57,837 nt of DNA from Methylococcales bacterium (GTDB taxonomy: Bacteria; Pseudomonadota; Gammaproteobacteria; Methylococcales; Methylomonadaceae). Positions 47,039 through 56,464 of this stretch are shown piece by piece (the first letter of the stretch is position 1; each line of letters starts with the position of its first letter). The translations under genes were made by a program, and so were the position numbers. The notes under the pieces were generated by a model. It had not been told where the DNA came from. It saw nothing but the letters and a program-made list of their open reading frames with translations, and searched no databases. The DNA lies in assembly GCA_028712795.1 (NCBI GenBank), contig JAQTPT010000020.1, positions 1 to 57,837 on the forward strand, in the 5' to 3' direction.

Positions 47039-47396
47039 TTTTAGGGTATGCTCTGTCATGAATAAGAGGCCGGCAATCAAGTTCCCGACTGTTTAAATGC
47101 ACTGTAAAGTCGATATTGATACCTTTGATAGTTAAAATAGACCATTACATAAATGGGCAATTGCATAAAAAAATCAGCTATTAACCTTGCTTATCTGGCA
47201 GAAATGCCTTAGTCCTTAATCGAATCAAGTGATATTTTTCACCATGTTGGCTTTATAAATGGCGTTTTACAGGGACTTGGTTAGAATATTAAACATTCCC
47301 GCTTCAGTGCCGGGTATAAAAAGAAACAATCGCATCATTGATGTAAAAATTTAAGAGTGAACTTGCCGGACTGTACCGGTCAATCAGGAGCAATAA
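47039..47396. other. Upstream region of sucC
   Basis: 358 bp, AT-rich, no frame of interest. It must hold the sucCD promoter, which I could not fix with confidence. A short CCGG...CCGG hairpin near 47369-47382 and the strong Shine-Dalgarno CAGGAGCAATAA just before the ATG are visible. Confidence 0.4.
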
Positions 47397-48563
47397 ATGA
47401 ATATTCATGAGTACCAAGCCAAACAGTTGTTTCAAATTTTTGGAATACCTGTACCCGATGGAAAACCGGCGATAACGGCGGATGGTGCCGAGCAGGTAGC
47501 CAGAGAATTAGGCGGTGATGGCTGGGTTGTTAAAGCTCAGGTACATGCGGGGGGGAGAGGAAAAGTAGGCGGTGTAAAGCTGGCTAAAAATCTGGCTGAA
47601 GTGGCCGGATTTAGCCGGGACATGTTAGGCAAACGGATTGTTACAATCCAAACTGATAGCGCGGGGTTACCGGTCAACTCATTGTTGATAGAGAAAATAT
47701 ACCCGATCAAGCGTGAATTATATCTGAGCATACTGGTTGATCGAGCCAGTGAACGCGTTATTTTTATCGCCTCAGCTGCAGGTGGCATGGATATAGAAAC
47801 GGTTGCCCATGAATCGCCTGAACAAATTATTTCGGTACAAATTCATCCTGCGGCGGGTTTGCAAGCTTATCAATGCCGGAAAGTTGCCTACACGTTGGGA
47901 CTAAAAGGGTATCAAATCAAAGCATTGGGAAAAATAATGCAGGGTATGTATGACCTGTTTTTGGCAAAAGATGCCAGTCAAATAGAAATTAATCCTTTAA
48001 TAGAAACCCACAGCGGCGATTTATTGGCGCTGGACGCTAAAATTAACTTTGATGATAATGCAGTAACGATTCATCCGGAAATATTAGCGATGAAAGACCC
48101 TTCCCAGGAAGATGACAAGGAAAACCATGCTCACCAATTTGGGCTAAATTACATCACCCTGGAGGGCAATATAGGCTGTATGGTTAATGGGGCTGGCCTG
48201 GCCATGGCAACTATGGATTTGGTCAAACTGAAAGGTGGCCTGCCAGCAAACTTTCTCGATGTCGGCGGCGGCACAAATGTAGAAAAAGTCTGTGAAGCTT
48301 TCAAACTGATTCTGTCTGATAATAGTGTGAAAGCCGTATTGGTGAATATTTTTGGTGGTATCGTACAGTGTGACGTAATCGCGGCCGGTATTTTGGCCGC
48401 CGTGGAGCAAGTTCATGTTACCGTGCCCGTAGTGGTGCGCCTGGAAGGCACAAATGTCGAACAGGGCCGGGCATTATTGAGTAATACAGGTCATAAGATT
48501 TACCCGGCGGATGATTTGGCGCATGCGGCCGAACAAGTCGTTGCATTGGCGGAGGCGGCATGA
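47397..48563 (+). CDS. sucC: Succinate-CoA ligase (ADP-forming) subunit beta
   Basis: A 388-residue ATP-grasp subunit of normal length: '[20 protein letters not shown]', the nucleotide-binding '[21 protein letters not shown]', '[26 protein letters not shown]', and the [18 protein letters not shown] / [13 protein letters not shown] segments. It forms succinyl-CoA from succinate in the TCA cycle, or the reverse. The malate thiokinase MtkA of serine-cycle methylotrophs is a close relative; the sequence looks more like SucC to me, but the two cannot be separated by eye. It overlaps sucD by four bases. Confidence 0.9.
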   Translation: MNIHEYQAKQLFQIFGIPVPDGKPAITADGAEQVARELGGDGWVVKAQVHAGGRGKVGGVKLAKNLAEVAGFSRDMLGKRIVTIQTDSAGLPVNSLLIEKIYPIKRELYLSILVDRASERVIFIASAAGGMDIETVAHESPEQIISVQIHPAAGLQAYQCRKVAYTLGLKGYQIKALGKIMQGMYDLFLAKDASQIEINPLIETHSGDLLALDAKINFDDNAVTIHPEILAMKDPSQEDDKENHAHQFGLNYITLEGNIGCMVNGAGLAMATMDLVKLKGGLPANFLDVGGGTNVEKVCEAFKLILSDNSVKAVLVNIFGGIVQCDVIAAGILAAVEQVHVTVPVVVRLEGTNVEQGRALLSNTGHKIYPADDLAHAAEQVVALAEAA

Positions 48564-49426
48564 GCATTCTAATTAATAAAGACACTAAAGTAATTTGTCA
48601 GGGCTTTACCGGCAAACAAGGCACGTTTCATTCTCAGCAAGCACTGGACTACGGCACCCAATTGGTCGGCGGCGTCACCCCTGAACGCGGCGGAGAAACT
48701 CATCTGGGATTACCCGTCTTTAATACAGTGCAAGATGCCGTTATCAATACTGGCGCCACAGCCAGCGTGATCTATGTACCGCCTTTTTTCGCAGCCGATG
48801 CCATTCTGGAAGCCGTCGATGCAGGTATCACACTCATCGTCTGTATCACCGAAGGCATTCCGATTTTACAAATGTTGCGTGTCAAAGCCGCAATGGCAGG
48901 AACAGGAGCATTATTAATTGGCCCCAACTGTCCAGGAGTCATCACCCCAGGCGAATGTAAAATTGGTATTATGCCGGGGAAAATTCACTTGCCCGGGTCT
49001 ATCGGAATCGTTTCACGCTCCGGCACCTTAACCTATGAATCCGTGCACCAAACCACCCTGCAGGGCTTGGGACAAAGCACTTGCGTTGGTATTGGCGGTG
49101 ATCCGATTCACGGTATGAACTTTGTTGACGTACTCAGCCGTTTTCAGGCAGATGACAAAACCAAAGGCATCGTCATGGTCGGTGAAATCGGAGGTAGCGA
49201 GGAAGAAGATGCCGCGGACTATATTAAAGCCTATGTCACTAAACCCGTAGTGGCTTATATCGCAGGACAAACCGCGCCGGCTGGAAAACGTATGGGTCAT
49301 GCTGGCGCTATTGTAACGGGCGGCAAAGGCACGGCGACTGGTAAAATTGCCGCGCTGAAAGCGGCTGGGATTGAGGTATGCGTGTCACCGACTGACATCG
49401 GCGTGGCAATGAAAGGCTGTTTGTAA
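48560..49426 (+). CDS. sucD: Succinate-CoA ligase (ADP-forming) subunit alpha
   Basis: A 288-residue subunit with the CoA-binding Rossmann start '[29 protein letters not shown]', '[18 protein letters not shown]', '[22 protein letters not shown]', '[17 protein letters not shown]' and the active-site His in '[14 protein letters not shown]', which carries the phosphoryl group. It pairs with SucC; the ATGA overlap ensures balanced synthesis. Compared with E. coli SucD there is no missing motif. A hairpin shared with the convergent miaA follows. Confidence 0.92.
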   Translation: MSILINKDTKVICQGFTGKQGTFHSQQALDYGTQLVGGVTPERGGETHLGLPVFNTVQDAVINTGATASVIYVPPFFAADAILEAVDAGITLIVCITEGIPILQMLRVKAAMAGTGALLIGPNCPGVITPGECKIGIMPGKIHLPGSIGIVSRSGTLTYESVHQTTLQGLGQSTCVGIGGDPIHGMNFVDVLSRFQADDKTKGIVMVGEIGGSEEEDAADYIKAYVTKPVVAYIAGQTAPAGKRMGHAGAIVTGGKGTATGKIAALKAAGIEVCVSPTDIGVAMKGCL

Positions 49427-49455
49427 CAGTTATTGTTCATATTATTACTGCATTT

Positions 49456-49489
49456 GGGGCTTTAGCCGCAGTTACGCGATTGAAGCCCC
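49456..49489. terminator. Likely bidirectional terminator between sucD and miaA
   Basis: GGGGCTT (49456-49462) pairs with AAGCCCC (49483-49489), with further weak pairing inside. It lies midway in the 84-bp gap between convergent genes. T-runs are short on both sides. Confidence 0.5.
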
Positions 49490-49510
49490 GTCTTTCACGA
49501 TTATTGATTT

Positions 49511-50473
49511 CTAAACTTTTTGGCTGATACTTCTCCTGACGGCCTTCAAGACTTTTTGCAATAAATCCGCGTCCCCTGTCTGGAAACTAAGCGCATCCGT
49601 TTCCCTACGCAACCAGGTAAATTGGCGTTTAGCCAATTGACGAGTAGCAATAATGGCTTTTTCCGTCATGGTTTCAAGATCATCTTCATCTTTCAGATAA
49701 GCCCAGGCTTGCCGATAGCCAACTGCACGGATGGAGGGCAATTTTTCGCTTAAATCACCCCGCCGATAAAGCGCTTCCACCTCAGTTAAAAAGCCTTGCT
49801 CCAGCATGTTTCGGAAACGTTGGGCGATGATGTCATGAAGAACTTTCCGGTCCGATGGGGCAATGATCAGTTTTATTTTATGAAAAGGCAGGTCGTTTTC
49901 GCCTTGAGCTGTGTTAAAGAAAGAGGATAACGGTTTGCCGCTGATTTCATAGACTTCCACTGCGCGTTGGATGCGTTGCGGGTCATTTGGGTGAATTCTT
50001 GCCGCAGCCAGTGGATCGATGTCGGCGAGCCGTTTATGTAGAGCCTCTTTACCAAATTGCTCTAAGTCCTGATCAAGTTTGGCTCTGATAGCTGGATTGG
50101 CTTCTGGCAACACAGCAAGTCCCTTTAATAATGCATTAAAATAAAGCATGGTGCCGCCGGTTAAAATCGGGATTTTTCCACGTCGGGTTATAGCATCCAT
50201 TAAGGCTAACGCCTTTGTTCTAAACTGGCCGGTAGAAAATGATTCTGACGGATCCAATATATCCAGCAGATGGTGGGGAATGTCGCCTCTTTCCTCGAGT
50301 GTGGGTTTGGCTGTCCCTATATCCATGCCTTTAAACACAAGCGCGGAATCTACACTGATGATTTCTCCGCCTAATGCATTTGCTAATTGTACTGACAGGG
50401 CTGTCTTGCCTGAAGCCGTCGGTCCCATTAAGAAAATGGCTGGAGGATAGTGTTGTTTTTGCAGGGTAACCAT
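49511..50473 (-). CDS. miaA: tRNA dimethylallyltransferase
   Basis: A 320-residue enzyme that adds the dimethylallyl group to A37 of tRNAs reading UNN codons. The P-loop 'FLMGPTASGKTALSVQLA' is at residues about 14-31; 'EIISVDSALVFKGMDIGTAKPT' and 'PHHLLDILDPSESFS' follow, and 'GYRQAWAYL' and 'ATRQLAKRQFTWLR' close the family pattern. In E. coli it is followed by hfq; here that neighbour is missing. Normal length. Confidence 0.96.
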   Translation of the reverse strand: MVTLQKQHYPPAIFLMGPTASGKTALSVQLANALGGEIISVDSALVFKGMDIGTAKPTLEERGDIPHHLLDILDPSESFSTGQFRTKALALMDAITRRGKIPILTGGTMLYFNALLKGLAVLPEANPAIRAKLDQDLEQFGKEALHKRLADIDPLAAARIHPNDPQRIQRAVEVYEISGKPLSSFFNTAQGENDLPFHKIKLIIAPSDRKVLHDIIAQRFRNMLEQGFLTEVEALYRRGDLSEKLPSIRAVGYRQAWAYLKDEDDLETMTEKAIIATRQLAKRQFTWLRRETDALSFQTGDADLLQKVLKAVRRSISQKV

Positions 50474-50568
50474 GATGTTTGCTTACGCGCTAATGATCAT
50501 GAGATGTTAAAAATATTCTAAGTTAAAATTTCACCACAGAGACACAGTTGCTTCTTAGGTTTTTTCAG

Positions 50569-50721
50569 GGCGAAAAATTTAACCCACTGCCTGTCTTTTT
50601 TACCCTTTTTGCGTTGTAAAAAGGGTTACATAGCCAGCTAAGTCCCCATTATACGCCTCGGAAATGTGCTCTACCTCTAGCGTGCGGACATACAGCAGTT
50701 GAAAATGAACAAAAATCCTGC
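50569..50721 (-). repeat. Dispersed intergenic repeat, copy 2
   Basis: Inverted relative to copy 1 at 7953-8067; it shares GCAGGATTTTTGTTCATTTT, GCTATGTAACCCTTTT, ACAACGCA and the GGGTTAAATTTTTCGCC end, with about 35 extra bp in the middle. It sits between miaA and the OmpR-like gene. The remainder of this 576-bp gap (50474-51049) is AT-rich and holds no gene I can see. Confidence 0.72.
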
Positions 50722-51049
50722 AACCTAAAAACCGGACTTTAAGCCCTATTTTTTATTCCCGGATTTTATAATCAGGAACCTGTCATTTTGCCACAAGTAT
50801 TATACAACAAATATAAGGCAAGCCTGATATTGATCAGTCCCGTTTAAGTTGCTGATATTTTTTACGTTGCCGCTTTATTGTATTAATAGTTTAAAAACCT
50901 TGTGGGCTTAGATGCAATTTAATTTTTCTCAACTACACTTTATTGACTGAGTTCATTTGGTAGCTATTTCCAGTATTTTCTTATTAAACATAAATCATGC
51001 AACGCAATGATTTTGTTATAAATATAATTTGAAATAAGATCAAGATGTA

Positions 51050-51937
51050 ATGAAAAAATTAAATAATATTGCCGTCTTTTGTGAAGAAAAATCCATTTTA
51101 GCCATGTTGAAAGGATACTGTTATGCAAAGGATATTAATGTGACCATATTCAACCGCAATAATTTTGAGACTTATGAAGCCTTAAAGCAACATCCGGATA
51201 TAATTATCACTCAACTTGATTGGATAAATGCCAATAATAGTAGTCATGCAAGTATTCTAAGGGATGTGGCCACACGCGAACACATAAAAATCTGCGCATT
51301 AAATACAAACTCTAATCAGATTTTTTCATCCGAATTACCAGTGTGGATTGATGAGATCATAAACAACCCATTCGATATTGCCGAGATAAATGGTTATTTC
51401 CAAAGAACTTTATTTTTGAATACTAGGTTAAGCAAGCATAGTAGGAAGATTGAAAGGCGTCCTTTTACAGAAAGCAAAAGAGCTTTATTTTCGAATACTA
51501 GTTTGAGTAAGCGCATTTGGAACATGAAAAGGCGTTCTTTTACAAAAAGCAAAAGAATAGAATTTAAAAATGGCATTGACGATGGATATAAAATATCCAT
51601 AAATCAGGATTCTCAGCATAAGGGCGAGGAACCGGAATTAACCTATTTAAGAATTGATAAGAACAACAAGTGTTTGTTTTTAAATGGTATTAAAGTGTCT
51701 CTGACACCTAAGGAATTTGAGTTGATGGAATTTCTATCATCGGATATTAATCGTGTTTTTATGATCTCTGAAATCATAAATCATCTTTGGCCTGAAAGTG
51801 TCCGGGCAACAAAATCGGATCTTTATCAATATATGCATTTATTAAGAAAAAAATTAGAAAAAGACCCTAATAATCCGCAAATCATTAAAACCGTTAGAGG
51901 ATTTGGATATAAGTTAAATTTCGTTTGCTCTGATTGA
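51050..51937 (+). CDS. OmpR/PhoB-type DNA-binding protein with a degenerate receiver domain
   Basis: A 295-residue protein. The C-terminal winged helix is intact (about residues 205-292: 'LTPKEFELMEFLSSDINRVFMISEIINHLWP', 'LYQYMHLLRKKLEKDPNNPQIIKTVRGFGYKL'). The N-terminal receiver-like part (about 1-118) lacks key residues: the phospho-acceptor region reads PDIIITQLDW, with Gln where Asp is expected, and the conserved Lys-Pro is NNPF. It is probably not phosphorylated. The linker has two copies of a 25-residue basic unit (see the repeat). No partner kinase is in the window. Confidence 0.85.
   Translation: MKKLNNIAVFCEEKSILAMLKGYCYAKDINVTIFNRNNFETYEALKQHPDIIITQLDWINANNSSHASILRDVATREHIKICALNTNSNQIFSSELPVWIDEIINNPFDIAEINGYFQRTLFLNTRLSKHSRKIERRPFTESKRALFSNTSLSKRIWNMKRRSFTKSKRIEFKNGIDDGYKISINQDSQHKGEEPELTYLRIDKNNKCLFLNGIKVSLTPKEFELMEFLSSDINRVFMISEIINHLWPESVRATKSDLYQYMHLLRKKLEKDPNNPQIIKTVRGFGYKLNFVCSD
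51408..51557 (+). repeat. 75-bp in-frame tandem duplication in the OmpR-like linker
   Basis: Unit 1 (51408-51482) and unit 2 (51483-51557) match at about 61 of 75 positions. Each encodes 25 codons, of the pattern LFxNTxLSKxxxxxxRRxFT followed by xSKR. The duplication kept the frame and has since diverged. Confidence 0.85.
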
Positions 51938-51971
51938 GACACAAGTAGGGTCATGAAGCGTAATGTTTTCT

Positions 51972-52010
51972 TGTTGGCGCCGATTGAAAACTGACCACGG
52001 TGTTTAGCGG
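51972..52010. mobile_element. Probable IS21-family end
   Basis: TGTTGGCGCCGATTGAAAAC followed by TGACCACGGTG has the form of IS21-family terminal repeats (the GAAAACTGACC unit). It lies about 100 bp beyond the istB stop, where the istB-side end of the element is expected. Confidence 0.6.
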
Positions 52011-52107
52011 TGCAGCGTACTACACCGCATCAAATTAGTCGACCAAACTAAGATAGTTTTGAACTCCTTTTTTGGTTGAGCTGTTTTGGGATAGAAATAA
52101 ATTCATC

Positions 52108-52920
52108 CTACTCCTGAGTATCAGGCTCTGCTGTTTCTGCTAGGGGTGATGAGTGTTTAGATGACTCTCTGGACTTGATTCGTTCTTTGGCATTGGCGCT
52201 GCTTTGTTTAATTCTGAATGATTCATTACCCGTCTCAATGATATGGCAATGATGAGTAAGGCGATCCAGCAACGCCGTTGTTAGCTTGGCATCAATAAAT
52301 ACATTACTCCATTCCGAGAACGTTAAGTTGGTTGTGATAATGACACTGGTTCGCTCGTAACGCTTTGAAAGTAAATGGAACAGCAATGCACCGCCGATCT
52401 GTGAAAAGGGTAGATAACCCAACTCGTCTAAGATAACCAAATCCACCTGCATCAGGCTGAGTGCCAATCTACCTTGCTTACCCGCTGCTTTTTCTTGCTC
52501 CAATGTATTCACTAATTCAACGGTGGAGTAAAACCGCACTCTTTTGCTGTGATGCTGGATGCCAGAGACGCCAAGGGCTGTAGCGAAATGGGTTTTTCCG
52601 GTACCTGTCCCACCCACTAACACCAGGTTCTGCGCGGCATCGGTAAATTTCATTGTGGCCAGCTTGTTAATTAACGACTGATCGACAGTGGATTGACCGA
52701 AATCAAACCCTAAGAAGTCTCGATGAATCGGAAATTTGGCTGAACCCATTTGATAACGAATCGTCCGTATACTTCGATCCGTGGCTTCTGCTTCCAGCAA
52801 TTGGCGGAGTATCACGGATGCCGTAGTCATTAATTCTGGGTTCTGAGTCTGAATTTCAGCGTAGCATTCCGCCATACCGTGCAATTTGAGCGCCTTGAGT
52901 TGACTGATAATATCAGACAT
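52108..52920 (-). CDS. istB: IstB, IS21-family helper ATPase
   Basis: A 270-residue AAA+ ATPase with the IstB start '[20 protein letters not shown]', Walker A '[17 protein letters not shown]', Walker B '[14 protein letters not shown]', '[18 protein letters not shown]' and '[24 protein letters not shown]'. The reading frame is whole. It helps the IstA transposase select targets, but only the last 17 codons of istA survive next to it, so the element cannot move by itself. The C-terminal tail is Ser/Glu-rich and longer than usual. Confidence 0.92.
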   Translation of the reverse strand: MSDIISQLKALKLHGMAECYAEIQTQNPELMTTASVILRQLLEAEATDRSIRTIRYQMGSAKFPIHRDFLGFDFGQSTVDQSLINKLATMKFTDAAQNLVLVGGTGTGKTHFATALGVSGIQHHSKRVRFYSTVELVNTLEQEKAAGKQGRLALSLMQVDLVILDELGYLPFSQIGGALLFHLLSKRYERTSVIITTNLTFSEWSNVFIDAKLTTALLDRLTHHCHIIETGNESFRIKQSSANAKERIKSRESSKHSSPLAETAEPDTQE

Positions 52921-52963
52921 CGGACACCTCTTTATTAGTCAAGCTGTCGTAACGAGCCGTGTC
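52913..52963 (-). pseudogene. 3' end of istA, truncated
   Basis: The minus-strand frame [16 protein letters not shown] ends with TGA that overlaps the istB start (ATGTCTGA), the usual istA-istB junction. Everything upstream is replaced by IS1634-like sequence at about 52964. Confidence 0.7.
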
Positions 52964-54180
52964 GGCTAGCAGTCAACTGGCCGCCCAATCGGTCAAGCGC
53001 CTGGGGCTATCCTGCAAAGTCGCGCACATAGACACCACCAGCTTTCATGTTGATGGTGTTTACAACAGCAAACAGGAGGACGTGCCGGAAGGCGTTATTC
53101 ACATCACTCAGTAGACCATCGACCAGACCTCAATCAGGTGATACTGCAACTGATTAGCGAACATCAGGCGGGCATACCGCTGTGGATGGACGCCTTGAGC
53201 GGCAACAGCAGCGATAAAGCCAGTTTCCGGCAAACGCTGAACACGCATCTGGGTCAATTTCGTGAGGGTGTTGGCCTTTCATTGATAGTGGCCGACAGTG
53301 CGCTGTATACGGCGAAAACACTGCAAGACCTGGGCGATTTTCCGTGGATTACCCGTGTTCCCGAAACGATTGCCGGAACCCGTAAATTAATCTTGGCGGC
53401 CTCTGGCGACCCGGCCGGAACGAGCCTACACGGAGGTGGGTTCAAGTTATGGCGGCGTGAAGCAGCGTTGGCTGGTGGTTTACACCCAAGCCGCACTCGG
53501 GCGTGCTGAGCAAACCGTCAACAAACAACACCTGAAGCAAAGCCGGGCCGGGTACAAGGCCTTCAGCGCCTTAGCCAAACGCTCTTTTGCCTGTGCGGCG
53601 GATGCCGAGGCGGCCTTGGCACACTTGCAAAAGACGCTGAAAGTCGTCGCCTTGCACGAACCGATTATCGTCGAAGTGAATGGTTTCAAAGGCAAGGGAC
53701 GCCTCGGCAAAGGCCGCAAACCCGATGTGGTCAGCTATTGCGTTGAAGCAGGCGTAGCCTCTGTTCTCGAAACGCGACGCAGCAAGATTCAACAGAAAAG
53801 CTGTTTTATTATCGCCAGCAACCCACTGGAGGAATCACAACTCAGCCACGAAGAGCTGCTTGATTACTATACGCCGGGGCAACAAAAAGTCGAACGGAAC
53901 TTTCGCTTTTTGAAGGATCCCATGGTTTATGGCGAATACCCTGTTTCTCAAGTCGCCAAAGCGCATCATGGCACTGATGATGATCATGACTCTCTGTCTT
54001 TTGGTCTACGGTGCGCTGGAGTACCGCATCCGCCAAACACTTGAACAGGGCCAACAAACGTTTCCCACGGGTCTACACCCTTTTCCAACTGTGCTTTTTC
54101 CAGCCGGGAATGAATCTTTGGCAGAAATCGTCCGCATCGCAAAATATTTGTGTTACATTCACCTTGGGCCATCTCCTTAA
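52964..54180 (+). pseudogene. Degenerate IS1634-family transposase
   Basis: Successive frames together give an IS1634-like transposase: 'LGLSCKVAHIDTTSFHVDGV' (52998 onwards), 'HRPDLNQVILQLISEHQAGI' with 'WMDALSGNSSDKASF' (from 53121), 'QTVNKQHLKQSRAGYKAFSA' (about 53510), 'LLDYYTPGQQKVERNFRFLK' with 'DPMVYGEYP', and 'SPKRIMALMMIMTLCLLVYG' with 'ALEYRIRQTLEQ'. At least three or four frame changes and an early deletion make it inactive. The N-terminus is missing and its left edge interrupts istA. Confidence 0.88.
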
Positions 54181-54261
54181 ATATGATAAATATTTTTATA
54201 ACACCTTATATTCTTTCATGTTTTAAAGAGGTGGCCTCATTTTTCTTATCCCGAACTCAGG

Positions 54262-54339
54262 TTACTTTAGCTCGTAAATCCTTTGCTGCAATTCTGGAAT
54301 CGGCAAGCGATAAGCCGGAGTAGCTCCTCCAAGGATCAT
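54262..54339 (-). other. Unrecognised 25-codon frame next to the integrase scrap
   Basis: The frame reads MILGGATPAYRLPIPELQQR and ends IYELK. It overlaps the stop of the integrase fragment by ATGA, which may be chance. It looks like the C-terminal end of some larger protein; I do not recognise which. Confidence 0.25.
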
Positions 54340-54497
54340 TTATCTTGAAGTTCCTTTGATTTTGTAACGGATTCGTAGATAGGAATTGCAAAGTTTTCAC
54401 GATAGCTTAAATAAAGGCCATCACCATCGATGCGCTCATCGAAGTATTCACAATTTTTTATCCAAGCCTTTATTTGTATGTCTGTAAGTTTAGCCAC
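54336..54497 (-). pseudogene. Truncated tyrosine integrase (N-terminal arm domain)
   Basis: A 53-codon frame with a GTG start (54497) reads MAKLTDIQIKAWIKNCEYFD... and then ...RIDGDGLYLSYRENFAIPI, as in the DUF4102 arm-binding domain of prophage/ICE integrases. It loses the match after that and stops at 54336. The bases to the right (54500-54676) include TTGTTGGTACAC and an AAGCCGC...GCGGCTT hairpin, which might be old attachment-site sequence. It is probably the last trace of an integrated element. Confidence 0.6.
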
Positions 54498-54676
54498 GGA
54501 CTGCCCCTGTTTTAGTGTGTTCCACCAAATTTGGGCAAATTAAGCTATTGGCACACTTGTTGGTACACTTTTATTATGCGCTTTTGTGAAATTTATGAAG
54601 CCGCTAGAAACAACAAAGCCTCGATATATGCGGCTTTGAATGGGGGTCATGAGATGGCTTGAGAAGGCCTGAAACA

Positions 54677-55543
54677 TCACTCAATGTTTTGGATCTGTTC
54701 ACGCATTTGTTCAATCAACACCTTAAGTTCAATGGCTATTTGCGTCATTTCTTTGTCAGTTGATTTAGAACCCAGGGTATTAGCTTCCCGGTTAAGTTCC
54801 TGCATCAAAAAGTCCAGGCGTCTGCCGACCGGGTCTTTTTCTTTAAGCACACGCAACACTTCGGTAATATGAGTGTCCAGCCGGTCAAGCTCTTCAGTGA
54901 TATCCAGTTTTTGCGCCATAAAAACCAGTTCCTGTTCCAGACGGTCAAAGTCCGGCTGCGCAACCAGTTCGGTAATTTTGTCGTTTAATTTACTGCGGAT
55001 CAACAACAGCACTTCGGGCATACGGTGACCCGCCAAGACTACAAAACCTTTCATTTTTATACAACGCTCTTCGATTAGCGCTTTAAGTTGAGCACCTTCC
55101 CGTTCCCTGACCTCCAAGAATTGCGCCAGTGTTTGTTTGACCAGATGCGTTATTTGTTCATTAAGATGAGTTTTGTCTGTGTTTGGTTCTTGCGTAATGC
55201 CGGGAAAAGCCAAAATATCCAATGCTGAAAATGACAAAGGCGACAACATGTGTTCTTCAATTTGATCGGTGGCGGCAAGTAATGCTTTTACAGCATCAAT
55301 ATTAACGTTAAATTTTTGCCCGTTCCTGGCCTGTTCTTTATAACTTAGCGTGCATTCAATCTTGCCCCGGTTGATTTTTGCAGCGATGATGGAGCGAAGC
55401 TCCGTTTCTATAAACCGCAAGTGATCGGGCAGTTTTAGGGTAATATCACAGTAACGGTGGTTGACCGAACGTAATTCACAACTTAAGGTGGAATCTCCGA
55501 TGCTAGCTTCATTGCCGGCATAAGCGGTCATACTTCGTATCAT
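54677..55543 (-). CDS. yicC: YicC family endoribonuclease
   Basis: A 288-residue protein with the YicC N-terminus 'MIRSMTAYAGNEASIGDSTLSCELRSVNHRYCDITLKLPDHLR' and the C-terminal DUF1732 part 'GRRLDFLMQELNREANTLGSKSTDKEMTQIAIELKVLIEQMREQIQNIE'. The family has been shown to be endoribonucleases involved in RNA turnover. Divergent from rph, as in many gammaproteobacteria. The 162-bp region between them must hold both promoters. Confidence 0.95.
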   Translation of the reverse strand: MIRSMTAYAGNEASIGDSTLSCELRSVNHRYCDITLKLPDHLRFIETELRSIIAAKINRGKIECTLSYKEQARNGQKFNVNIDAVKALLAATDQIEEHMLSPLSFSALDILAFPGITQEPNTDKTHLNEQITHLVKQTLAQFLEVREREGAQLKALIEERCIKMKGFVVLAGHRMPEVLLLIRSKLNDKITELVAQPDFDRLEQELVFMAQKLDITEELDRLDTHITEVLRVLKEKDPVGRRLDFLMQELNREANTLGSKSTDKEMTQIAIELKVLIEQMREQIQNIE

Positions 55544-55705
55544 TATTCACCTGAGAAGGGTAAGGGAGCTGGTTAAAAATAGCCCATTTTAAACCTGTAA
55601 TTTGGTTCGCGCATCTTTTCGCTCTTTAGCAAGGATTCGCAAATTGAAAACCAATTAGCCCACAGTTGAGGTATACTGTGCGGTTTTCATTTTACCGGAA
55701 TACAC

Positions 55706-56428
55706 ATGAGACCAAGCGGACGTAATCCAAACCAACTCAGAGACATCAAATTTACCTGCGGCTATACCAAACATGCCGAAGGTTCTGTGCTTGTCGAGTT
55801 TGGCGATACCCGGGTGCTTTGTACTGCCAGCGTTGACAAGAATGTCCCCCGCTTCCTTAAAGGTAAAGGTGAGGGTTGGGTGACGGCTGAGTATGGCATG
55901 TTACCTCGTTCGACGCATAGCCGGATGGGCCGTGAAGCCACTAATGGCAAACAGGGCGGCCGCACTTTGGAAATTCAGCGATTAATTGGCCGATCGTTAA
56001 GGGCTGCGGTTGATTTAAAGGCGTTGGGAGAGCATACGGTTACGATTGATTGCGATGTAATACAAGCGGACGGCGGCACGCGAACCGCATCCATTACCGG
56101 TGGTTTCGTTGCCTTATCATTGGCGATAGAAAAAATGCTTAAACGCAAACTGATCAAAACAAACCCGCTTCATGGACAGGTCGCTTCAGTATCAGTAGGT
56201 ATTTATAACGGCATCCCCGTGTTGGACCTGGATTATGCAGAAGATAGCAATGCCGAAACCGATATGAATGTAGTAATGAATGATGCCGCTGCTTTTATTG
56301 AAGTTCAAGGCACGGCTGAGGGTCATGCCTTCAGAAAAGAAGAGCTGGATGCAATGCTGGAGCTGGCTGGCTTTGGCATCAAGCAATTGCTGGAAAAACA
56401 GCAGACAGCACTGGAAAATCATCTATAA
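55706..56428 (+). CDS. rph: Ribonuclease PH
   Basis: A 240-residue phosphorolytic 3'-5' exoribonuclease that trims tRNA 3' ends. The N-terminus '[39 protein letters not shown]' and the phosphate-binding '[19 protein letters not shown]', '[20 protein letters not shown]' and '[19 protein letters not shown]' motifs are all present. TATACT at 55672-55677 may be the -10 box, with no good -35. It is followed after 36 bp by rdgB on the same strand. Confidence 0.96.
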   Translation: MRPSGRNPNQLRDIKFTCGYTKHAEGSVLVEFGDTRVLCTASVDKNVPRFLKGKGEGWVTAEYGMLPRSTHSRMGREATNGKQGGRTLEIQRLIGRSLRAAVDLKALGEHTVTIDCDVIQADGGTRTASITGGFVALSLAIEKMLKRKLIKTNPLHGQVASVSVGIYNGIPVLDLDYAEDSNAETDMNVVMNDAAAFIEVQGTAEGHAFRKEELDAMLELAGFGIKQLLEKQQTALENHL

Positions 56429-56464
56429 ACTACAAATTGGACGCGCTTACCTTGAGCCCTTTAT

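Noticed and set aside
47397..49426. Malate thiokinase (mtkAB) instead of sucCD
   Set aside because: Considered because of the possible methanotroph origin. No serine-cycle genes are next to it and the motifs look more like SucC/SucD; a phylogenetic tree would settle it.
53138..54180. Separate small genes in the IS1634 region
   Set aside because: They line up as pieces of one transposase in different frames, so I treat them as one pseudogene.
55644..55677. Full sigma-70 promoter for rph (TTGAAA and TATACT)
   Set aside because: The spacing between the boxes is 22 bp, too long; only the -10 box is credible.
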